The notes below the pieces were generated by a model. That model had not been told where the DNA came from. It ran no database searches and saw only the letters and a list, made by a program, of their open reading frames with translations. Below, in pieces: positions 1 through 9,879 of a stretch of 64,000 bases of DNA (positions are counted from its first letter, which is position 1; every line of letters begins with the position of its first letter). Made by a program: the position numbers and the translations under genes. This DNA is from Schistocephalus solidus (lineage: Eukaryota > Platyhelminthes > Cestoda > Diphyllobothriidea > Diphyllobothriidae), in the NCBI GenBank assembly GCA_017591395.1, contig WEDG01002553.1, positions 1 through 64,000 on the forward strand, given 5' to 3'.

Positions 1-52
1 AGGTCCTGTAACGGGTCGAGGCGCATGTGTCCTAATAGGCCCATGCACACAC
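1..52 (-). pseudogene. Zinc-finger scrap of a LINE-A copy at the window edge
   Basis: On the minus strand this reads as the last C2H2 finger of the LINE-A protein (a GLLGHMRL-type helix end). It matches the same segment in copies A3 (near 30670) and A2 (near 23710). It continues off the left edge. At about position 53 the match stops and the 3' terminus of LINE-A copy A1 begins, so the scrap is either the target into which A1 inserted or the product of a rearrangement between copies. The fragment is too short to say more. Confidence 0.55.
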
Positions 53-1905
53 GACAGTTCGACGGTCGATTTCGACGAGGTACACCGTATGCTCCACACC
101 AGGTGGTGCAGGGACGGTGACTTGCGCGTGAATTAGTTTTTAGTGATAGTAGCCTTGCGCTGCAGCTACCGCACTCTCTCCTCCTCCCCCACCTGAGCCC
201 GGTGTCAAGACAGAGCCAAGAAGACTGGAGATGGGAGAGGCCGCATGTGGCTGGCGCGGCCGGAGCCGCCCCTGGGCGTGCCACCACACCTGGCTCGGAC
301 CCCACGGAGTAGGAGTACCATAAAAGCCACATTAAGAAGGAGCCATTGCAACCTGACTCTCAGTCCGCCAGTCAGCCACTCCACACAAAACACACATTGG
401 GCTGACCACGTGGTCCGAGTTATCCCGTCAGTTGGCAACCTTCCAAGCCACGGCTTTTAGCGCACCGTGATAGTTTCAAGCGCGTCAGATTGTTTATAGT
501 GAGGAAAATGCGCTGAGCAGTCGACCTCACCCTCTCCCCCACCCCCACAATCAGACCACTGTCCGAGCCGGTCAGTTGTCTGATGCGGAAGCAGGCGCAG
601 CTGCTGGTGACCTCGTCTACGTGAACTACGTACACGACCTGGCCCCCCAAACACAAGCACCAGGATTTCACACAACAGAGGGTTGAACGGCTTACATCTC
701 ACATGTGTGAGATAGCCAGAGGTCACGTTAAGAAGGAGCCATCGCAGCCTGACTCTCAGACCACCAGTCAGCCACTACACACAAGACACATTGGACTAAC
801 TGCGAGGTCTGAGTGTAATTGTCAGTTGGCAACCTTCCAACCGCGCACTAACGTTACCGCACTCTCTTCTCCTCCCCCACCTGAGCCCGGTCTCATGACA
901 CAGTCAAGAAGACCGGAGATGGGAGAGGGCGCAGGTGGCTGGTGCGGCCGGAGCCACCCCTGGGCATGCCACCACACCTGGCTCGGATCCCACAGAGTGG
1001 GGGTGCCATAAAGACCACATTAAGAAGGAGCCATTGCAGCCTGACTCTCAGTCCGCCAGTCAGCCACTCCACACAAAACACACATTGGGCTGACCACGCA
1101 GTCCAAGTTATCCCGTCAGTTGGAAACCTTCCAAGCCACGGCTTTTAGCGCACCGTGATAGTTTCAAGCACGTCAGATTGTTTATAGTTAGGAATATGCG
1201 CTGAGCTGTCGACCTCACTCTCTCCCCCACCCCCACAGTCAAACTACTGTCCGAGCCGGTCAGTTGCCTGATGTGGGAGTGCTGCATTGGCTGACGGATC
1301 GGCGTACCCGTCTTCGCGCGCCACAGCACGACCTGGCCCCCATAACGCACACACCAGGATTCACAAACTCAGGGGATATGGAGCAGCCATCGCCGTCTGA
1401 CTCCCAGTCCACTGGTCAGCCACTCGACACACACAGCACATACACTGAGCCGACGGCGTGGTCTGGTGGAAGCGTTAGATTGGCAGACTTCCCAGCCACG
1501 GTTTCTAGGACCCCGTGATATACTCTGGTAAATGGTGATTGTGAGGGTGTGGTCGATGTATTGGTGTAGGTAGTGTGCGCTGATGTAGCTTAGCCCCCGG
1601 TGGTTTACCGGAGGTTGTCGTGGAGGCGCATGGGTAAATGTGCGGGAACAGTGAGGGCAGTGAAGGCGGGCGCGTCGACTGTATGTCGGAGCCCCAGGCA
1701 CTGGTTCACCAGCCTCCGTGCGATGGATTCGCAGGTGACCGACCAGGCCGATGCGTGAGTTGAAGTTGCGGGCGCAGTGTAGGCAGGAGAAATCGGTAGA
1801 GGCTGGGGCGATGTCATTCATGGTAGTGGGGGTGTCAGGGGCGCTAAGAATGGCAGGAGCGGAGGGTGCGCATGGTGTATCGGTGTTGTCGGCATTGTGG
1901 TGCAT
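53..1905 (-). mobile_element. LINE-A copy A1: 5'-truncated zinc-finger non-LTR retrotransposon
   Basis: On the minus strand, from about 1905 down to 1600, the sequence encodes the C-terminal zinc fingers of the LINE-A protein. One complete C2H2 finger is visible ([21 protein letters not shown], split here as CLHCARNF then [13 protein letters not shown]). A second finger begins with CPHCSRTFTH but loses its helix to a deletion and frame change. The rest, 1600 to 53, is a long 3' UTR. Similarity to copies A2 and A3 stops at about 1903, so endonuclease and RT are absent, as expected for 5' truncation by target-primed reverse transcription. The 3' end (ACAGTTCGACGG on the plus strand) matches the 3' end of A3 exactly, which fixes the terminus near 53. 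This is a dead copy. Reading it as a host zinc-finger gene would be wrong. Confidence 0.8.
169..1290 (-). repeat. Tandem ~688-bp modules in the LINE-A 3' UTR
   Basis: The block starting GCACTCTCTCCTCC at 169 recurs at 858, and the block starting CCCGTCAGTTGG near 424 recurs near 1112, giving a period of about 688 bases. A shorter sub-module, starting TAAGAAGGAGCCAT and running to CTTCCAAGCCACGG, is seen near 333, 728 and 1020. A more diverged form lies near 1375. The modules recur singly in copy A3 (29902-30562). Most end in a CACGG...CCGTG inverted repeat, at 449-469, 1137-1157 and 1497-1517. Confidence 0.75.
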
Positions 1906-3404
1906 TCATCGAGCCGTTTTGACTACATCTAGGATGAAAAGTTGCTAGCATAGCGACACTTATTGAGCTGACGTTTTATATGCAAACCCCCCAGGGTTAG
2001 TTTCTCAGACAGTTTAAAGTTCATATTTTCAATAAGTTTCCCTAGAAAGGAGAATACTATTATTCTCAAGAACATATGGGGTTTGGACTGGGCTATATCT
2101 ACCGCCTCCTCTCACCAAAGAAGTCCTCCATACAGCACCACTTCCCCACCACTGTACCGCTTGTGGTTCTTACCAAGTAAATGTATTCTTTCGATATCTT
2201 GGTGATACCTACCGCCCAATCTTTCCTGGTCTTCTCACGCCGAACTAACTCTAAGTAGTAGGATAAAAATAGTGTAGCAGTTTCAACGTCACGTCTAGCT
2301 TTCTGTTGCTCACCCATCGCTCTGGCATGTTGTGTTTATTCGTAAATTCTTCGTCCTACCTCCTAATGCTCTCCTAAAATGACCTGGTTTGTGAAAAAAG
2401 CACTACTTTTGTACCTGAATGCATGGGATGATTGGCCTGCAGCTCACATTATTCCCCCCTTAAACGCGCCAATGGTGAGATAAGGAGGTTGTACACAATG
2501 CCTGCAACAATCCAGCGTCCGAGATAAAAATAGAAACAGAACAGGCAACAGTTAGGGGAAGTGCTTGCCAATCAACGATCAGGTTACTCATGCACCAAGA
2601 TGGTTGCGTAGGTCTCTGTGTGTCGGCACTAAATCGATTGACTGAGTTTTCATCCGGGGCCCAGACTGTCTTGTTTCCGGCGAGTGCGATCAGCGTGGTG
2701 GCTGCGAGGTTAAACCCGTGATCCAGTTCGAAGGTGTGGGCAGCCAATTATCATATGTACTATACCCCGTCGCGCAGCCAGCTTATGTGGGCGCATGCAA
2801 GAATCGAGCAAGTGTTCAGTCTGACCTCTGCTATTACAAGGAATATGAATATATACTGAATGTGATACACTAAGCCTGACTGCTCCCTCTGATTTGATTG
2901 GTCTTCGAACTTCGTGACCTTCATAGATTTAGATCAGTGAGCAATTCCAACATCTTATATCGCAACAATGCATTCGGCCGTCTCTGAAACGCTTTTTAAT
3001 GTCAGTATATGCTATAGCATCGGTGGTGTCCCTGACGAGCTCCTGTGGGCGCGAACGCGTAAGAATCGACTCATAAACGACTGCCAATAACCATTCCTTT
3101 GAAAGTGGTCGCAGGGGTATGGAGTCTCGCGTGCCTTTTCGTCCGGGTTGTTGTAGTGAGTGAGGACCCGCTTAAAGGGATTTTTCAATTAGTTTCAGTT
3201 GTGAGCCACCCTATGGTTGTTATGAGATCCCAGAAACTGTGTGGTATTGGGTACCATCCTGTAAACCGTTATATATAGTTCGCTGCTGCTCACCATTTTC
3301 CTCCCTCCCCGTTGAAGTGTATGCCTGGTAAGTTTGAGTTGAGCGGATTTTGGAACATCTGAGTAGTTTCTTACTACTGATGACTAGCATTTCATCTGCA
3401 TAAT
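1906..3404. other. No recognised gene
   Basis: Unique-looking sequence with no recognisable protein, RNA or repeat family. Two open stretches on the minus strand (2099-2317, 72 codons; 2460-2747, 95 codons) resemble no family I know and have no supporting splice sites or conserved motifs. I do not call them genes. Confidence 0.4.
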
Positions 3405-3822
3405 GGCACCCAAAAGGTCGGCTCCAGCTGGATGAAGGCAGCCTTTTATAGCTCCCATATGATCAGTTCTGCCACTATGCCTGACATCGGGGAACCCATT
3501 GGAGTTGGACTGATCTACTCATAGGTTTCCCCTGAGAAGGTGAAGTAGGTCTTTTGGTAAAATTTGAACAGCATCATGAGGTGCCCAATTTTTGACAGTA
3601 TCTGATTTTTGTCGTATGCTTCCTCCAGTTTCTTGAGCAAGACGTCGTGCGCCAATTTGAAAGAGGCCATAGTTTCATCGGATTGAATCCTTCGACCTCG
3701 GAGGCCTACAAGGAATTGGCAGGCCGATCGAACTAAGGTAGTCGAATCGCTTTGGCGATTGGCCTTAGTGGAACATGCAGTCTGTGGATCTTTGGCAGAC
3801 CATAGAATCGGACGAACGCCCC
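3405..3822 (-). mobile_element. Penelope-like element RT relic (PLE-0)
   Basis: This is read on the minus strand with frame changes and a stop. From 3822 downwards the translation contains FYGLPKIHRLHVPLRPI, then SDETMASFKLAHDV, then KTYFTFSGETYE followed by a stop and PTPMGSPMSGIVAELI. These are the order and wording of the palm region of Penelope-like reverse transcriptases (YGLPKxHK, RPI, S-D-hydrophobic, KGxPMGSPxSGLIAE). The catalytic YxDD block and the GIY-YIG domain are not present. The family call rests on the colinear series of motifs, which the PLE copy at 33900-35480 shares. It is a decayed fragment with no intact open frame. Confidence 0.65.
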
Positions 3823-4312
3823 CATTTAAATAGCCCCGGTTACCAAGCCTTCCCCTTCCACCTATTCAGACAGACACCCGAAATTCGAATATTTGTCCCC
3901 CTACATGGACGTAGTTCATGAAAGAAAGATAGGAAGAAAAACTTTATGAGCGAACCAACTAGACAAAGGAGAATGCAGACGGCATCTAAAATGGAATGCC
4001 GTACGACGGCGAGCGTAATGTAGCGGCCGTTCTCAATCTAACCACCTGCTGTCCAGGATTAGCTGAGTCCTGGATATCACACAAAACTTGACATGATTAG
4101 AGAACGGGTGTTTGTCACGGACATGGGTTGTCCGCCACGGAGCGATGATTCTTAAGCCGTTGCTTCTGAGAAACTTTCTCCTTGGATGGAATTCAGGATG
4201 TTAAAAAAACCATGTCAGCACCGAGCAGCCATAATTGGTTTTGGTAGACGGATCCTTATCTACTGTAGTTTCATGCAGATCGATGTCAAAACTCAGAAGA
4301 ATACCAGTTGTC

Positions 4313-4891
4313 AAAATCGCAATACGAGATCCAAATCAGGGAATAAAAGATGCTTCAGCGAGTAATATGGGACCGGTGCATTAGGGGTTTTTATGGGTAG
4401 GGTTAAATGATGAAACGGAGAGCGCCAATCTAATCTTAACCCCATCTATTGTTTTCATTAGTTGCCGGGTTAGTAGGGTCACACATTAGTTTGTTGCCCT
4501 GACGCGTGTGCAGCTTGCAAGATCCGGTGGCTTTACGTCACGCCGACCAATACGCGCGATTTCATTCTTAGCTGACCTGCCATCCATTTTTACGGGCTCT
4601 CAACGGAAACCAGAATAAGGCCAGCTCTGCGCAATCTTTCCTCAACACTAATGCATTTTGGAATTAATGTTACGTCCTAATAATCGACGTCTGGAATGTT
4701 GCAATTTGACTCGTAATTCGGTCCTCCTACTGCCAACGAAATATAGTGCCTGACTCGACTAACCCGGAAACAAATGCTAACCCTAACGAACACAATGGAT
4801 CGAGATAGGGTTAGCTTTGAATGTAACCCAGTCGCGTAGTACACGCTGACGTATCCTTTGTTCCCTAAGCTGTGTCGCATATTGCGATCTT
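4313..4891. mobile_element. Small inverted-repeat (MITE-like) element, copy 1
   Basis: The 47-base ends 4313-4359 and 4845-4891 are inverted copies of each other, with about 35 of 47 positions matching; shared blocks include ATCGCAATA and CAGC at the inner edge. The 579-base interior has no coding capacity. A collinear homologue lies in opposite orientation at 48012-48581. The flanks carry a direct repeat: TCCTTATCTACTGTAGTT occurs near 4253 and near 4905. Size, terminal inverted repeats and a second dispersed copy fit a non-autonomous DNA transposon. The superfamily cannot be told, because no clear short target-site duplication is visible. Confidence 0.6.
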
Positions 4892-5875
4892 GCTACCGAT
4901 CGTTCCTTATCTACTGTAGTTTTATGCAGACCATTGTAAACAAGGTTAGATGCAAGGCGTAGCAAGTAAACTCAGAAGCGGCTGCGGCACTCGTTTTCAG
5001 CAAATTTGAAGCGAACGAAGGCCAACTTAGGTTCCCCTCCAAGGCATAAAAACCAAGGATACCAATTGCTCCGGTAACAAAACGAACACCTTTAACCGAT
5101 CCCTTCCGCCGGTCGTTTATGAAATGACAGTATACGCCATACCTTGTAGATTGCAGAATCAGCAGCCCATGTCTGCGGTTTTCTTGCATTGGGAGGTACT
5201 TCCTAGCAAAAATTCAATTTATAAATGGTCTTACGACTATAACCGGTCGATAAGAAGTGTCACTTCGTGGCCAGTAAGTCCAACTTCACTTAAAACGAAT
5301 GCTTCAGAGGCCGCTATCGATCTCTGAAAGAAACTATGTGCATCTGGCTTTTCGAATGGACGACGGGGGATGGTCAGTGTAACAGGAGTCTGCAAGATCT
5401 GTGAGTTTAACGGTTCCTGATGAGAAAAGTGCGACATTGGTAAAACTGTTGTACAGTCAACCATTGCCAAGATTTATCTAACCGAAGTAGAGTGCGATAA
5501 TCCTTTAAGAGCGAGCTGCATCGCTGTGCGTATACGAGGCAAGATTTCCTTACAACCTCATTGGTTACATCCATTTGCCGTCATTTTGACCGGAAGATGG
5601 ATAATAAAGTTGTCCCAGAGGTTTCCCTTATAGGCAAGCAACGGAGATCGAAGTCCGTTCACTTCTTGGTTTCCGGCCCACACCAAGAGACCACAGAGGA
5701 GGTTCCATGTATGATACGCGAAGAAGACAAGTAAGACGGAAAGCAGATGTCTCAAGGAAAGAATTTTTTCATGTACATGGGTTTTTACACTAGAGCAGCA
5801 ACCACGAGGAAAGAAGAAAGGAAGGACATCCGAACAAGGCAAGGAGGATTGCTAAGAGCCGAAACAAACTGGAGT
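4892..5875. other. Intergenic DNA downstream of the aminotransferase gene
   Basis: This stretch lies between the MITE-like element and the stop codon of the GOT2-type gene. No protein, RNA or repeat family was recognised. Its minus strand must hold the gene's 3' UTR, but no AATAAA could be placed on that strand just after the stop. Confidence 0.4.
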
Positions 5876-8535
5876 CTACTTGGTCACTTCGTGCATGGCG
5901 TGGGCGAGATAACCAACGTTCTTGGTGGTGATTCCGGCGACACTAATACGTCCGTCCTTCGTGAGGTAAATTGAAAACTCCTTCGTCAAGCGCTCTACCT
6001 GTTAGCCGAAGAATTTATACAGCGAGTATAATCTTATATGGCGTACTTGCCAATGCCAAAAAATTTTGAATAGAAGTTTCGCCGACAGGCGACAAGTTGC
6101 AAGCATGCAATGTAGGCAGAGGTTGAGAAAATAAGCCTAAATTGGCTGTACAGTATGACGGGGACTCTTTTTTAATCTTGACAGAGTGAATATGGTTTGG
6201 ATACTGGAAACAATTGCTCTAGTTCAATTCAGCACCCGTTCTACCTGGAACCTGAGTGGACCTGAACGGCAATATTTGAATATGCACTGGAAATGGCGTG
6301 CTTTTCTAGGGTTTTCGGTAAAATTGAACGTCTTTCAAGAGTACATAAATAGATAAATAGATTGTACAGTCGCGAGGCAAAGACGCTACTTAAGATATAA
6401 TTCCTGATCGGTGCTAAAACACGCGCAGCACGTTTAAGACTGACACACCTATTAATGCTATGTAAAATCAAGAGACGGGGCAATATAACGGTATCAAGCG
6501 TCAATGGCATAAGAACTTACCTGTTCTTTACTCAACCCAGTGTAACAGAACATTCCAATCTGATCCGTGATGTGTTGCCAGTTGCGTGTCGATCCTTCTT
6601 CCTTCAACTTGTCTCTAAGCGCCGTGCGCATGCTAATGATGCGGTTGGCCATTACTTTTACATCAGCAAGCCTATGGAAAGGCCCAAAGAAGTTATTAGA
6701 TGGAGGCAAATGGACATTGTACAGCAGAAATTCAACATCACCCAAACAAGAAAGGAGACTAACCACTGACTGCGAAGTTCTTTGTCCAAAAGAATTTCAG
6801 CGGCAATACGAGCACCGTGTAAAGGCGGGTTGCTGATCATTGGACGAATGAGAATCTTAATTTGAGACATGCAACGGGCGGCCTCCTCCTTGGAATCGCA
6901 AATCATAGTGAAGGCGCCAACACGTTCTCCATAGAGGCCCATGTTCTTAGCGAAGCTTTGGGCCAAGAGAACGGTCGGCAGCTGCAATTCATCAACGAAA
7001 TACCGCAAAGCCGCCGCATCCCGATCCGGATCGCCGGAGGCGAACCCCTGGAGAAAAAAACACAGAACAGTCATCGGTATGAGGTGTGCGCGCACACACA
7101 TTCAAAGCTCAAATGTGAACAACTGGGACGTACACTACCTGATAAGCCATATCGAAGAAGGGGATGAGTTTTCTGGTTTTAATGATTTCTCCAATGCGTT
7201 TCCACTGTTCCATAGTGGGGTCGACACCTGTGGGATTGTGCGCGCAGGCATGGAGTAGAACACAGTGGCCCTCGGGAATTTTGGATAGGTCCTCAAAACA
7301 ACCGACCGAATCGAAGCCACAGGTTGATGCATCATAGTAACGATAGAAGTTCACATTCATCCCAGAATCCCTACATGGTAACATAAAAGGCGCTCATGTG
7401 AAGGCACAAGAATAAAAAAGCATAATTGAATCAATGAGAGCAAATTGATCGGAGCTCACTTGAAGACAGGAATGTGGTTGGCCCAAGTTGGACTAGGTAG
7501 CCACACCTCTTTGACCTTGGAGAACCGGCCCTAGATTTAAGACAAAAAGAAAATAACGAATTTGCTCTTGATGACTGGCTATTTTCTTCACAGTTGGAGG
7601 TAAAAATGTTACAAACCAGCCGTGAACTTAGGCAAACATTGCTTAATAAAGCGCCATAAGTTTGATAGGGAATGAACAATGTACGGCAGGACTAGGCTTT
7701 TGTGGACACCGGCCGGGAAAATATTAATCACGCGAAGGTTTCAATTAACTAGTCTTGGAAAGCCATGGCAATTGAAAAAATGAGTACGCTTTGTGGATGG
7801 CTAAAGGCTCCCACAAATGACAGGTTAAAGTTATTTTACAATATTTTAAGCACACGTATTTATTCTCACTATTTTCATGCTAATTGCATTTCCAAGACCC
7901 TATACCCCATTATTTTTCCCTTTGAGAAAACAGGCCAAAGGCTTATTGCTAAAAACTACACGGTAAAACTACCAAATTACGTGATTATAAGCCTGTCTTT
8001 TCTTTGATTGCAAGGCGCAGATAGCTCGGTTCTGCTAGGTACCAATCTTTACTTATTTGAACCTATCGGAGAGATCTGTTAAGTTCTAGAAAAATCCGAG
8101 ATGACAAATGAAAAGACGTACAAGAAAAGCTGCGCCGATCCTCAGAGAACCAGTGCCAGAGAGACATTGGCTGGTGCAGTTCTGGAAGGAAGGGAAATAA
8201 AGATATTGAGATTGTGCAGGAAATTATAGTAAATTAGTAGTCGTTAAATTTACCCTTTCCTCTCTCAGGGCTCTGGAATTCGATCCCAGAGCAAACTCGA
8301 CGGCAAGTCGGGAAAAGACAGCGTTGCCGGTGATTGGCTGATACTCCTTATCCAGATTCTTGTCTATGATGCGGCGCTCTGCTGTGCGGACAGACGGCAA
8401 AACCCATGGTTTACAGTCATCATCACGGTATGCTCCAACGCCCAGGTTGACCTTTTTGGGGTTAGTATCACGTTTAAATGCCTCGGTAATGCCAAGGATG
8501 GCATCCGGTGGCCCCATCGGAACGTCAGCCCACAT
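5876..8535 (-). CDS. GOT2: Aspartate aminotransferase, mitochondrial type (seven exons)
   Basis: This PLP enzyme interconverts aspartate + 2-oxoglutarate and oxaloacetate + glutamate, and serves the malate-aspartate shuttle. Exons on the minus strand: 8535-8254, 8181-8122, 7530-7460, 7370-7139, 7047-6764, 6671-6521, 5998-5876. Every junction is GT-AG, and phases join without a break to give about 400 residues, the length of mature mitochondrial GOT2. Visible landmarks: [20 protein letters not shown] at the start; [14 protein letters not shown] in exon 2; PTWANH in exon 3; [12 protein letters not shown] and FFDMAYQ in exon 4; [16 protein letters not shown] in exon 5, with Schiff-base lysine about residue 249; [12 protein letters not shown] in exon 6; KDGRISVAG with the substrate-binding arginine in exon 7; then HEVTK and TAG. 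The start is the first in-frame ATG after a TGA. No transit peptide is encoded here, so an upstream exon may be missing, or the protein starts at this Met. The mitochondrial rather than cytosolic class is inferred from wording. Confidence 0.93.
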
Positions 8536-8571
8536 CTTATGAGGTTTTCAAAACTAGATTGAAAAAGTCAA
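8536..8571 (-). promoter_or_regulatory. Splice-acceptor-like site just upstream of the GOT2 start
   Basis: Reading on the minus strand, a T-rich tract (GACTTTTTCAATCTAG) ends in an AG at 8555-8554. Eighteen bases follow before the ATG at 8535, and a TGA (8550-8548) lies in frame within them. This arrangement fits either a cis 3' splice site following a 5' UTR exon or a spliced-leader trans-splicing acceptor, which flatworms use. A second AG sits directly before the ATG. If that one is used, an upstream exon could add a presequence. The sequence alone does not choose between these. Confidence 0.4.
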
Positions 8572-9879
8572 TCGTAAGTTACAAGATAGTTAAGAAAATT
8601 TGGTTATGAAATTATTGCCTGGACGACCGAAAACTCAGCTAAGGAGATATTTTTCGTTATATAATGAGAAAAACAGCTAGTGTGTAGGGCCTTTGACGCT
8701 GTACGGAAAGATTCATAATTCTAAAACAAACCCTTACAGAAATTTCAATTCACTCGCAACATAGCGTTATGCAATATGCGTGGGAACGTTTACTGAATGC
8801 GAATAAAGACCACATCAGTGAAAAATGAAGACCAAACGACCACGTACAAAAACAAGATAACCAACCACAAAAATACCGTATTGAAAAGCCTGAATCAAAA
8901 GCTTATATAGCGCGGTCCAAGGTCATTAGGAGGGGATGATTAGTAGGTCAATTGTAACGTCAGGCCAACGGTTGGTGTTTTAATTGAATCTTTTCATTTT
9001 TGGTGTTCTTTTCAGCGTCTGGATTTCCAATCATCCCTTTTCACCTTTGCACCGTCGTAGCGAAAAGTCCGTACGGTTTAACGTTTGGTCTTTATATCCA
9101 TTTTCCTAAAATCTCTATATCATTTTATACCAATGTTGTATTTCTACATCACTTCAATAAAATCTTTTTTTCCCGGCTATTTGACTTTTATAATGTCGCC
9201 TGAGGAGAAATTTTTCAGTTTGGCCCGAATTTACCTATTGAGAATTTTAGAAGAAGCTGCAATCACGTCATCTCCCCCTCAGATACAGCAATTTATCCGT
9301 CAGGCATTCCATACGACCCCTTGTTCGCTCGAACGCTACATTGGTGATAGCCGGTGCAATTTTGGTTCCTTTCCCTGTCATAATCATCTGTCATTTTCCG
9401 TTTATGACTTCCCACATTGATTACGCGTACCCTCGAACCCCTAACACCTGCAGTATTTTTAACCAGGTCACAGCATTCGAGAATGGCTGATTGATTTAGA
9501 CATTTTTCTTGTCACAGTACCTGTTCAACAATATAATTGCTTTCTAATACGTTTGTTCAACACATCATCAGGATTCACCCCTACCACTATGTTCACCACC
9601 GCTCGCTAAATTGTACTTGAACTCTTTGGCGCACCAAGTTCCACGAGCCTTGGCTATCCTTCGGTAAGTGCAACAGCAGCCTCTGGCTGCGTTCGCAGCT
9701 GACCTGTCGCATCTCGCTTTCGCAGCCTTCCCCAGCATCCCACCCTCCGAGCGTGACCTTATTGTCCTAAACCGATTAGTAGCCATGCTCTATGACCCTT
9801 GACTCACCAACGCCCTTATCTTCAATTCCCCTTGCAAAATTATGAAAAAATATCCAAAGTTATCTACTTTAAGTGACGT
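8572..9879. other. Upstream DNA with no recognised gene
   Basis: No exon encoding a mitochondrial presequence could be identified upstream of GOT2. A plus-strand open stretch at 9085-9420 (111 codons, AT-rich, with a hydrophobic N-terminal run) resembles no known family. It may belong to the 5' part of the gypsy-type relic that follows. I do not call it a gene. Confidence 0.35.

Noticed and set aside
1369..1905. A 178-codon host zinc-finger gene
   Set aside because: The fingers match the LINE-A C-terminus in A2 and A3, the frame runs on into the LINE-A 3' UTR, and the last finger is broken. It is transposon debris.
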